Positions 7,595-14,218 of a stretch of 17,262 nucleotides of DNA are shown in pieces (position 1 is the stretch's first letter; each line of letters starts with the position of its first letter). Source of the stretch: an uncultured Collinsella sp. Its GTDB lineage: Bacteria; Actinomycetota; Coriobacteriia; Coriobacteriales; Coriobacteriaceae. A program made the position numbers and the translations under genes. The stretch covers positions 1 through 17,262 of the forward strand of contig USOG01000014.1 of NCBI GenBank assembly GCA_900556365.1, read 5' to 3'. The notes under the pieces are model-generated. The model had not been told where the DNA came from. It saw only the letters and a list, made by a program, of their open reading frames with translations, and did no database searches.

Positions 7595-7609
7595 TTGTTG
7601 TCAAACAAC
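7595..7609. promoter_or_regulatory. Palindromic operator candidate upstream of the hydrogenase operon
   Basis: TTGTT-GTCA-AACAA (7595-7608) and the shifted GTTGT-CAA-ACAAC (7597-7609) form a short AT-rich palindrome about 75 bp before the first operon start codon. It resembles a shortened Rex-type redox operator (TTGT...ACAA), and Rex controls hydrogenase and fermentation genes in many anaerobes. The half-sites are shorter than the clostridial consensus, so the Rex link is a guess. The rest of 7503-7683 holds no gene. Confidence 0.35.
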
Positions 7610-7642
7610 TTTTTAGGTCAGTGTGTTGCGTGTAGCAATTTC

Positions 7643-7662
7643 GCCCGGCCTCGCCTCCGGGC
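7643..7662 (+). other. Small hairpin just before the operon's first ribosome binding site
   Basis: GCCCGG (7643-7648) pairs with CCGGGC (7657-7662) around an 8-nt loop. It ends 9 nt before the Shine-Dalgarno sequence GAGAGGGG (7671-7678) and has no T-tract. It could stabilise the 5' end of the mRNA; no riboswitch class is recognised. Confidence 0.3.
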
Positions 7663-7683
7663 TGCCATGTGAGAGGGGATCTT

Positions 7684-9516
7684 ATGGCTCGACTGCATGT
7701 TATGGAACGCAGCCATGCTCAGGCCGTCATGGACGACCTGCACGATGCGCTCGGACGTCGTCTGGCGGTGAGTTCGCTCGCTCCGTGTCCCGTTGAGTTT
7801 ACGGCAGCGCTCGTCAACCTGTGCTCCACCCAGAGCTGTGGCAAGTGCACGCCCTGTCGCGTGGGCCTGAGCGCGCTGAGCGACCTGCTCGCTGATGTGC
7901 TCGAAGGGCGTGCCGATGAGTCCACGCTCAACCTGATTGAGCGCACCGCCCGCACCATCTACCTTTCGAGCGACTGCGCCATCGGCTACGAGGCCGGCGC
8001 CATGGCGCTCACAGCCATTCGCGGCTTCCGCGACGATTTTGAGCATCACATCCGCGAGCGCTCCTGCGGCTTTGACCGCGAGGCCCGCGTTCCGTGCGTC
8101 TCGGGCTGCCCGGCGCACGTCGACATTCCCGGGTACATTTCGCTCGTCGAGGCCGGCCGCTATGCCGACGCCGTCAAGGTCATCCGCAAGAACAATCCGC
8201 TGCCGCTCGTCTGCGGCCTGGTGTGCGAGCATCCCTGCGAGATGCACTGTCGCCGCGGCATGGTCGACGATCCCATGAACATTCTCGCCCTCAAGCGTTT
8301 TGCCGTTGAGCACAGCGACCTCAACGACCACAAGCCGCATGTGGTGGACAACACCGGTAAGCGCGTCGCCGTGATCGGCGGCGGCCCGGCCGGCCTTTCC
8401 TGCGCCTACTACCTGGCCGTGATGGGCCATAAGGTGACCATCTTTGAGCAGCGTCACCACTTGGGCGGCATGCTGCGCTACGGCATCCCCAGCTATCGTC
8501 TGCCGCGCGAGCGCCTGCAGGCCGAGATCGACTGGATCTTGAGCGCCGGCATCGACGTGGAACTCGACCATTCCGTGAACGGTGAGGAGCTCGCCCGTCT
8601 GCGCGACGAGTTCGATGCCGTCTACCTGGCTATTGGCGCCCACAGCGATAAGAAGCTCGGCCTTCCGGGCGAAGATGCGCCCGGCGTGGAGTCGGCCGTC
8701 AAGATGCTGCGTGCCATCGGCGACGACGAGCTGCCCGACCTGAGCGGCCAGCGCGTGTGCGTCATCGGCGGCGGCAATGTGGCCATGGACGTGGCACGCT
8801 CTGCCGTGCGCTGCGGTGCCGAAAAGGTGAGCATCGTCTACCGCCGCCGCATCTGCGACATGACGGCCCAGGATGCCGAGATTGCCGGCGCCCAGGCCGA
8901 GGGCTGCGAGGTTTTGGAACTCACCGCACCGCTCGCTATCGAGACGGGCGAGGAAGGTCGCGTGAGTGGCCTGCGCGTGCAGCCGCAGATTATCGGCGAG
9001 CCTCGCCGTGGGCGTCCGGCCCCGCGTGCCGCAGCCACGCCCGAGCGCGTCATTCCCTGCGAGCGCGTGTTTGTGGCCATTGGCCAGGACATCGATTCCA
9101 AGCCGTTTGAGGACATGGGCATCGCCTGCAAGTGGGGCTGCGTGGTCACCGATTCGGATGGCGCCGTGCCCAACTTCGATGGCCTCTTTAGCGGCGGCGA
9201 CTGCCAGACCGGTCCCGCCACCGTCATCCGGGCCATCAACGCCGGCCGCGTTGCTTCGGCAAACATCGATCGCTACCTGGGCTTTGACCACAAGATAAAG
9301 CTCGACGTTGAGCTGCCGACCGTGCAGTTTAAGGGCAAGCACGAGTGCGGCCGCTGCGAGCTGGGCGAGCGCGAGGCCGGCGAGCGCATCCACGATTGGA
9401 ATCTGGTCGAGCAGGGCCTCACCGAGGAAGAGGCACGCCAGGAGGCAAGTCGCTGCCTGCGTTGCGATCACTTTGGCTTTGGCGCGTTCCGCGGAGGGAG
9501 GAACTTGGAATGGTAG
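7684..9516 (+). CDS. NuoF-type Fe-S domain fused to GltD-like NAD(P)H/FAD oxidoreductase, hydrogenase partner subunit
   Basis: A 610-residue cytoplasmic electron-transfer subunit. Residues about 25-115 match the C-terminal [4Fe-4S] domain of NuoF/HydB, with C52, C55 and C58 in SCGKCTPC and the fourth ligand C98 in SSDCAIG. The FMN/NADH-binding part of NuoF is absent. The rest is GltD-like: an N-terminal Fe-S domain (C138, C142, C177, C181, C185, C189), the FAD motif VIGGGPAG (230-237), and a second nucleotide motif VIGGGNVAMD (360-369) followed by VYRRR, then SGGD near the end of the FAD domain. A short Cys-rich tail (HECGRC, SRCLRCD) may bind another cluster. The ATG at 7684 has GAGAGGGG upstream; the in-frame GTG at 7669 lacks one. 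Its stop overlaps the start of hydA, so it very likely feeds NAD(P)H electrons to or from the hydrogenase. NADH or NADPH preference cannot be decided by eye. Confidence 0.9.
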   Translation: MARLHVMERSHAQAVMDDLHDALGRRLAVSSLAPCPVEFTAALVNLCSTQSCGKCTPCRVGLSALSDLLADVLEGRADESTLNLIERTARTIYLSSDCAIGYEAGAMALTAIRGFRDDFEHHIRERSCGFDREARVPCVSGCPAHVDIPGYISLVEAGRYADAVKVIRKNNPLPLVCGLVCEHPCEMHCRRGMVDDPMNILALKRFAVEHSDLNDHKPHVVDNTGKRVAVIGGGPAGLSCAYYLAVMGHKVTIFEQRHHLGGMLRYGIPSYRLPRERLQAEIDWILSAGIDVELDHSVNGEELARLRDEFDAVYLAIGAHSDKKLGLPGEDAPGVESAVKMLRAIGDDELPDLSGQRVCVIGGGNVAMDVARSAVRCGAEKVSIVYRRRICDMTAQDAEIAGAQAEGCEVLELTAPLAIETGEEGRVSGLRVQPQIIGEPRRGRPAPRAAATPERVIPCERVFVAIGQDIDSKPFEDMGIACKWGCVVTDSDGAVPNFDGLFSGGDCQTGPATVIRAINAGRVASANIDRYLGFDHKIKLDVELPTVQFKGKHECGRCELGEREAGERIHDWNLVEQGLTEEEARQEASRCLRCDHFGFGAFRGGRNLEW

Positions 9517-11321
9517 AGCCCAACAAAACCACTGTCAGCGACAACACCGAAAGCGGAGCACTCAACATGGTCAAGCTCACTATCGATAATTGCGAGGTCG
9601 TGGTGCCCGAGCGCACCACGATCCTGGACGCAGCCAAGTCCGTCGGCATCCAGATTCCCACCCTGTGCTACCTGCGCGATCTAAACGAGATCGGCGGTTG
9701 CCGCGTGTGCGTGGTCGAGGTTGAGGGCTGCGACCAGCTGGTTGCCGCTTGTAACAACTACGTGCTCGATGGCATGGTGGTCCGCACCAACAGCCCCAAG
9801 GCCCGCGAGGCGCGTCGCACCAACGTGCAGCTGCTGCTGTCCCAGCACGACTCGCGCTGTACGAGCTGCGTGCGCAGCGGTAACTGCAACCTGCAGACCA
9901 TCGCCAACGACCTGGGTATCTTCTATCTGCCGTATCAAAGGCATTTGGCGGGCGAGGGCTGGGATTTCGATTTTCCCATCATCCGCGAAAACGATAAGTG
10001 CATTAAATGCATGCGCTGCATCAAGGTGTGCGAGAACGTGCAGGGCCTGGGAATTTGGGACCTGACCAACCGCGCCACGCATACCGCCGTGGGTACCCGC
10101 GGGCGCACGCCGATCGGCAAGACCGATTGCGTCGCGTGCGGTCAGTGCATCACGCATTGCCCGACGGGCGCCCTGCGCGAGCGTGACGATACCGAGACCG
10201 TGTTCGATGCTCTCGCCGATCCTGACAAAATCGTACTGGTGCAGATTGCGCCGGCCGTGCGTAGCGCCTGGGGCGAGGAGCTCGGCATTCCGCGCGAGGA
10301 GGCTACCGTCGAGCGCCTGGCTTGCGCGCTGCGCCGCGTGGGCTTTGAGTACGTGTTCGACACCGACTTCTCGGCCGATCTCACCATTATGGAGGAGGGC
10401 TCCGAGCTGCTCGAGCGCCTGGGCGCCGCTGCCAAGGGCGAGGGCGACAGCCGCGGCTGGCCCATGTTTACGAGTTGCTGCCCGGGTTGGGTGCGCTTTG
10501 TGAAGGCACGCTACCCCGAGTTTGTCGACAGCCTGTCCACGTCCAGGTCGCCGCAGCAGATGTTCGGCGCCATCGCCAAGACCTACTACGCCAAAGTGCT
10601 GGGCGTGGAGCCCGAGCGCCTGTTTGTGGTGTCCGTGATGCCGTGCACGGCCAAGAAGGCCGAGTGCGCGCTGCCGAGCATGGTGGGCGAGGACGGCACG
10701 CCCGATGTGGACGTTGCGCTGACGGTGCGCGAGATGGTGCGCATGATCCGCGCGAGCCACGTGAGCGTCGACACGCTGGTTGAGGAGCCGCTCGACACGC
10801 CGCTGGGCTTTGGCACGGGCGCGGGTGTGATCTTTGGCGCCACGGGCGGCGTGATGGAGGCCGCCGTGCGCTCGGCCTATTACCTGGTGACGGGCAAGAA
10901 CCCCGACGCCGACTTCTTTACCGATGTGCGCGGCCTGGACGGCTGGAAGGAAGCCGTGGCCGATATCGATGGCACCAAGGTGCGCGTCGCCGTGGCACAC
11001 GGACTGGGCAACGCTGCCCGTCTGCTCGACGCGATTCGCGACGGCCGTGTGAGCTATGACTTCGTTGAGGTCATGGCGTGCCCGGGCGGCTGCGTCGGTG
11101 GCGGCGGTCAGCCCATCCACGACGGCTGCGAGCTGGCAGCCGAGCGTGGCCAGGTGCTCTGGGGCCTGGATGCCGCTGCGGACATTCGCTTCTCGCACGA
11201 GAATCCCGATGTCCAGGCGTGCTACCGCGAGTTCTTGGGCGAGCCGCTCTCGCCGCTGGCCGAGGAGCTGCTGCATACCGACCATCACGCATGGGCGATG
11301 CCCAACGAGGGGGCGTGTTAG
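9510..11321 (+). CDS. hydA: [FeFe]-hydrogenase catalytic subunit, HydA type (group A)
   Basis: A 603-residue enzyme that interconverts H2 with protons and electrons. Domains in order: plant-type [2Fe-2S] (C53, C64, C67, C81); NuoG-like His-Cys cluster (H113, C117, C120, C126); two [4Fe-4S] clusters (C164, C167, C170, C174 and C207, C210, C213, C217); then the H-cluster domain. All three H-cluster signatures are intact: TSCCPGW with C323 and C324, MPCTAKKAE with C379, and MACPGGCVGGGGQP with C524 and C528. The ATG at 9510 overlaps the upstream stop by 7 nt and has the strong site GGAGGGAGGAA (9492-9502). An ATG at 9567 would also fit the family N-terminus. There is no NuoE-like subunit, so this is a two-gene hydrogenase, unlike the three-subunit bifurcating HydABC. 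The maturases HydE, HydF and HydG are not in the window. No signal peptide, hence cytoplasmic. Confidence 0.96.
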   Translation: MVEPNKTTVSDNTESGALNMVKLTIDNCEVVVPERTTILDAAKSVGIQIPTLCYLRDLNEIGGCRVCVVEVEGCDQLVAACNNYVLDGMVVRTNSPKAREARRTNVQLLLSQHDSRCTSCVRSGNCNLQTIANDLGIFYLPYQRHLAGEGWDFDFPIIRENDKCIKCMRCIKVCENVQGLGIWDLTNRATHTAVGTRGRTPIGKTDCVACGQCITHCPTGALRERDDTETVFDALADPDKIVLVQIAPAVRSAWGEELGIPREEATVERLACALRRVGFEYVFDTDFSADLTIMEEGSELLERLGAAAKGEGDSRGWPMFTSCCPGWVRFVKARYPEFVDSLSTSRSPQQMFGAIAKTYYAKVLGVEPERLFVVSVMPCTAKKAECALPSMVGEDGTPDVDVALTVREMVRMIRASHVSVDTLVEEPLDTPLGFGTGAGVIFGATGGVMEAAVRSAYYLVTGKNPDADFFTDVRGLDGWKEAVADIDGTKVRVAVAHGLGNAARLLDAIRDGRVSYDFVEVMACPGGCVGGGGQPIHDGCELAAERGQVLWGLDAAADIRFSHENPDVQACYREFLGEPLSPLAEELLHTDHHAWAMPNEGAC

Positions 11322-11323
11322 CG

Positions 11324-12379
11324 ATGCGCGCGTTTAATGTTGAGATGTCGCGCCGGGGGTTTGCCTCGGCGCTCGCCGCGGGTGCGCTGTCGCTTGCGCT
11401 CGCGGGCTGTGGCGGCGGGGCTGCCGGTGCCGGGTCCGCCGCGGGCTCGGCTGCCACGGACGGCGCCGGTGCTGCTGCCGAGCCGGTCGAGGTGCACGTC
11501 GCCTCGCTCAAGGGGCCGACCTCGATTGGTCTGGTGCAGTTTATGGACCGGGCGGCCGATGGCGAGACGGACAATGAGTTCGACTTTGCGATGAATACTG
11601 CCGCCGATGAGATTGTGCCCAAGGTCATTCAGGGCGATATCGACATTGCCCTGGTGCCCGCCAACGTGGCGAGCGTGCTCTACAACAAGACCGAGGGCGC
11701 GGTGCAGGTCATCGACATCAACACGCTGGGTGTGCTGAGCGTGGTGACGGGCGATGCGGACGTGACCTCGTTTGGCGATTTGGCGGGCCATACCGTCTAT
11801 ATGACGGGCAAGGGCACCACGCCGGAGTACGTCATGAACTACCTGCTGGAGCGCGCGGGCCTGACCGGCCAGGTGACGCTCGAGTTTAAGAGCGAGCCCA
11901 CCGAGGTGCTGTCGGCCCTGCTTGCCGATCCGTCTGCCGTGGGCGTGCTGCCGGAGCCGTTCAAGACCGCTGCCATCGCCAAGAGCGAAGGCAAGCTGTC
12001 GGCGCCGGTAAGTCTGACCGATGTGTGGGATGAGCTGGCGGGTGACACGGGCTCGCGCCTGCTGACGGGTGTGACCGTGGTGCGCCGCGCGTTTGCCGAG
12101 GAACATCCCGAGGCTGTGGCGGAGTTCTTGAGCTGCCATGCGGCGAGCGTTAGGGCTGTCAATGCGGCGCCGGCAGACTGGGCGCAGGCCGTGGTCGATG
12201 CCGGCGTCGTGGACAACGCCAAGATCGCCGAGAAGGCGATTCCCGGGTGCATGCTTGTCTGCCAGACGGGCAAGGATATGAGGGCGGCACTTAGCGGGTA
12301 TCTGCAGGTGCTGTCCGACGCGGACGCGAGTGCCGTGGGTGGTAAACTTCCGGCTGACGATTTCTACTACATGGAGTAG
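11324..12379 (+). CDS. NMT1/SsuA-like ABC transporter substrate-binding lipoprotein
   Basis: A 351-residue solute-binding protein. The N-terminus has SRRGF (9-13), then a hydrophobic stretch and the lipobox LAGC with C29, so it is exported and lipid-anchored; the twin arginine suggests the Tat route. A Gly/Ala linker leads to the mature domain, whose segments resemble the NitT/TauT (SsuA, TauA, ThiY) class: VASLKGPTSIGLVQF, DIALVPANVASVLYNK, VYMTGKGTTPEYVMNYLLERAGL and SALLADPSAVGVLPEPF. That class binds sulfonates, nitrate, bicarbonate, pyrimidine precursors and others; the ligand here is not predictable by eye. It starts 2 bp after hydA, with GAGGGGG (11307-11313) upstream, and is followed after 3 bp by its permease/ATPase. 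A second ATG at 11345 would shorten the leader but has no ribosome binding site. Confidence 0.9.
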   Translation: MRAFNVEMSRRGFASALAAGALSLALAGCGGGAAGAGSAAGSAATDGAGAAAEPVEVHVASLKGPTSIGLVQFMDRAADGETDNEFDFAMNTAADEIVPKVIQGDIDIALVPANVASVLYNKTEGAVQVIDINTLGVLSVVTGDADVTSFGDLAGHTVYMTGKGTTPEYVMNYLLERAGLTGQVTLEFKSEPTEVLSALLADPSAVGVLPEPFKTAAIAKSEGKLSAPVSLTDVWDELAGDTGSRLLTGVTVVRRAFAEEHPEAVAEFLSCHAASVRAVNAAPADWAQAVVDAGVVDNAKIAEKAIPGCMLVCQTGKDMRAALSGYLQVLSDADASAVGGKLPADDFYYME

Positions 12380-12382
12380 CCC

Positions 12383-13759
12383 GTGCGTGCGTTTGCTCGA
12401 CAAATGACAGAGCGTATGAAGGCGGTGGCGGCAGCAGATGCCGTCGCCGCCTTTTGGCTTGCCGTGTGGGTCTTCGCGGCGGCGCTGGTGGCGCAGCCAC
12501 TGATCTTGCCGGGGCCGGGTGCTGTTGCCTTGGCGCTGCTGCGCCTGGTGTGCGATGGCGGTACCTGGGCGATTTTGGTGGGCTCGGGCGCGCGGATACT
12601 GGGCGGGCTGGCGCTTGCCGCGGTGTGTGGTGGCGTGCTTGCCGGGATTTCGTCACGTTCGCGTGCGTTTGCGCGCCTGGTGGCTCCGGCACTTTCGTTT
12701 GTTAAGGCGACACCGGTTGCCTGCGTGGTGGTCCTGCTGCTTATTTGGCTGGGATCGGCACGTGTGAGTATCGCGGCGGTCTTTTTGATGGCGCTGCCGG
12801 GCGTATATTTCTCGCTGGCCGAGGGCTTGGCACAAGTGGATAAGCCGCTGGAGCAGATGTTCCGTTTGCATGGCGTGCGCGGCTGGCGCCTGTTTTGCGC
12901 CCACACCTGGCGCGAGGTGCTGCCGTTTGTGCTTTCGTGTGCCCGGGCCGTGATCGGCATGAGCTGGAAGGCCGGCGTGGCAGCCGAGCTGATCGGCATG
13001 GCGGTGGGTACCGTGGGTGAGCGCATCTATCAGGCAAAGCTTTTGATTGAGACGGCTGATCTGCTGGCGTGGACCGTGCTGGTCGTTGCCGCCTCGTGGG
13101 CGTGTGAGCGCGTGCTGGTGTGGCTGCTGCAGATTTCGGGACCCGTGGCGTGGCGCGCGGCCGTGCGGGCACATGGGCGCGGCGCTCGCGGGCGTGCGGG
13201 GGCTGCGAGCGATGGCGCTGCGGCGGAGCTTGCGCTTGCCGTGGGCGATCGCGCGCCCTGGGCGCCGGCGCTGGACGGTCTGGTGCTCAACGTGCCTGCG
13301 GGTGGGCGCATCTGTGTGATGGGTGCTTCGGGCATGGGCAAGTCGACGCTGCTTTCGTTGGCAGCGGGGGAGTGCTCGCCGTGCTCGATGGTGTTTCAGG
13401 ATGCACGCTTGGCCGAGTCCGCCTCGGCGCTGGATAACGTGCTGGTGTGCGCCGATGCGCGTGTGGATGCTTCGAGCGCCGCGGCATTGCTGCGCCTGCT
13501 GGTGCCGGGAGTCGATGTGGATGCTCGCGTGGCCGAGCTTTCGGGCGGGCAGCGCCGTCGCGTCGAGATTGCTCGAGCCCTGCTGTGCCCGGGCGGCGTG
13601 GTGATTCTTGACGAGCCCTTTACCGGCCTGGATGCCGCCGCGCGCGATGCGACGACCAAGGTCGTGCTCGACCTGCTCGACGGCCGCACGCTCTTGCTTG
13701 CCACGCACGACGCCGCCGACGCTCAGGCCCTCGATATCTCGGACATCATCACGCTCTAA
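12383..13759 (+). CDS. Fused ABC transporter permease and ATPase, SsuC/SsuB-like
   Basis: One 458-residue chain carries both transporter halves. Residues about 15-255 form a NitT/TauT-type permease with about six hydrophobic segments and an EAA-like loop (EQMFRLHGVRGWRLF, then LP). An Arg/Ala/Gly-rich linker (about 258-282) leads to the ATPase: Walker A GASGMGKST (K320), Q-loop Q339, signature LSGGQ (386-390), Walker B VVILDEP (D410, E411), D-loop TGLDA and H-loop H442. All catalytic motifs are intact. The nucleotide domain is only about 175 residues, and Walker A lysine to Q-loop is 19 residues, about half the usual distance, so the antiparallel beta subdomain is largely missing. The GTG start at 12383 uses GGAG (12373-12376) inside the end of the binding-protein gene. 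Permease and ATPase are normally separate proteins in this family. The chain presumably dimerises. Confidence 0.88.
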   Translation: MRAFARQMTERMKAVAAADAVAAFWLAVWVFAAALVAQPLILPGPGAVALALLRLVCDGGTWAILVGSGARILGGLALAAVCGGVLAGISSRSRAFARLVAPALSFVKATPVACVVVLLLIWLGSARVSIAAVFLMALPGVYFSLAEGLAQVDKPLEQMFRLHGVRGWRLFCAHTWREVLPFVLSCARAVIGMSWKAGVAAELIGMAVGTVGERIYQAKLLIETADLLAWTVLVVAASWACERVLVWLLQISGPVAWRAAVRAHGRGARGRAGAASDGAAAELALAVGDRAPWAPALDGLVLNVPAGGRICVMGASGMGKSTLLSLAAGECSPCSMVFQDARLAESASALDNVLVCADARVDASSAAALLRLLVPGVDVDARVAELSGGQRRRVEIARALLCPGGVVILDEPFTGLDAAARDATTKVVLDLLDGRTLLLATHDAADAQALDISDIITL

Positions 13760-13813
13760 AACTAACTCAGCAACAAAATGATTCGTTTTCCTCCGTCCCC
13801 ATGGGGTCTTGTG

Positions 13814-13860
13814 TGGTATTCTATCTGCGGGGTAATACTTTGGAATACCAAGTAATACCA
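13814..13860. promoter_or_regulatory. Phased AATAC repeats and inverted repeat, operator candidate for the antitoxin gene
   Basis: AATAC occurs at 13834, 13844 and 13854, exactly 10 bp apart, within three similar decamers (GGTAATACTT, TGGAATACCA, AGTAATACCA). The inverted form TGGTATTC (13814-13821) is complementary to GAATACCA (13843-13850). One-turn spacing puts the repeats on one DNA face. Ribbon-helix-helix proteins, the class to which RelB/DinJ antitoxins belong, bind such short repeats, so autoregulation of the gene 114 bp downstream is a reasonable inference. No clear promoter boxes were identified. Confidence 0.45.
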
Positions 13861-13881
13861 ACGCCGCAGAAACAAACTCCG

Positions 13882-13938
13882 GATGCGGGCCAATCGGGTT
13901 GCCTTCACAGCCCGTCGCCCAGCCGCGTGGCCCGCATC
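13882..13938 (+). other. 5' untranslated hairpin upstream of the antitoxin gene
   Basis: GATGCGGGCCA (13882-13892) is perfectly complementary to TGGCCCGCATC (13928-13938). The 35-nt loop contains a smaller stem, CGGG (13895-13898) with CCCG (13911-13914). It lies 35 bp before the start codon and has no T-tract. It may be a structured leader or a protein-binding site. Confidence 0.45.
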
Positions 13939-13973
13939 TATCCGCACCACCGTCGTTTCAAAAAGGAAGCGCC

Positions 13974-14195
13974 ATGGCAGAACACATGACCCCCGTAGTC
14001 GCGAAGGTCTTGCCCGAGGAGAAGGCAGCCTTCGCGGCGGCAACTCAGCTCGTGGGCACCACGCCGTCCAACGCCATCCGCATGTTTATCGCCGCGTTCA
14101 ATCGCTGCGGCACCTTCCCGTTCGACATCTCGCCCAACGGGGCTTTTGGCAAAGACTGTCCCCAACAGCTAGTCGTTGAAGAACGTTCCCAATGA
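13974..14195 (+). CDS. RelB/DinJ-like antitoxin, without an adjacent toxin
   Basis: A 73-residue protein. The core VVAKVLPEEKAAFAAATQLVGTTPSNAIRMFIAAFNRCGTFPFDI follows the DinJ plan: a short strand, a helix beginning PEEK, the turn GTTPSNAI, a second helix and the ending GxFPFD. Such antitoxins form ribbon-helix-helix dimers that bind DNA and neutralise RelE/YafQ-type mRNA interferases. No toxin gene follows; the next gene is a membrane protease. The ATG at 13974 has AAAGGAAG upstream (about 13962-13969). The last 15 or so residues (KDCPQQLVVEERSQ) lie in the 27-bp repeat and do not look like family sequence. It could be an orphan remnant, or a regulator working with the following gene. Confidence 0.72.
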   Translation: MAEHMTPVVAKVLPEEKAAFAAATQLVGTTPSNAIRMFIAAFNRCGTFPFDISPNGAFGKDCPQQLVVEERSQ

Positions 14196-14204
14196 CTAGT
14201 CGTC
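14158..14204 (+). repeat. Imperfect 27-bp direct repeat across the antitoxin end and protease leader
   Basis: GTCCCCAACAGCTAGTCGT (from 14158) and GTTCCCAATGACTAGTCGT (from 14185) match at 15 of 19 positions, including the identical octamer CTAGTCGT (14169-14176 and 14196-14203). The spacing of 27 bp keeps the reading frame. The second copy is centred on the palindrome ACTAGT and can fold weakly on itself. The first copy codes for part of the antitoxin tail; the second covers its stop codon and lies just before the ribosome binding site of the next gene. Confidence 0.5.
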
Positions 14205-14218
14205 GGGAGGAGGTTGGC

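Noticed and set aside
7618..9471. 617-codon minus-strand frame opposite the NuoF/GltD fusion
   Set aside because: The plus strand carries intact cofactor motifs; the antisense product is low-complexity Ala/His/Leu with no domain.
9681..11288. 535-codon minus-strand frame opposite hydA
   Set aside because: Same type of shadow; all hydrogenase motifs are on the plus strand.
13798..13806. CCCCATGGGG palindrome after the ABC fusion gene as a terminator
   Set aside because: It has no loop and no strong T-tract. No convincing terminator was found between 13760 and 13973, so read-through into the antitoxin region remains possible.
13814..13860. AATAC repeats as a CRISPR array or plasmid-type iterons
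   Set aside because: Units are only 10 bp with no spacers, and no replication or Cas gene is present; an operator is a simpler reading.
12653..13861. 402-codon minus-strand frame opposite the ABC fusion
   Set aside because: His/Arg/Gln-rich shadow with no domain; the plus strand has all ABC motifs in frame.
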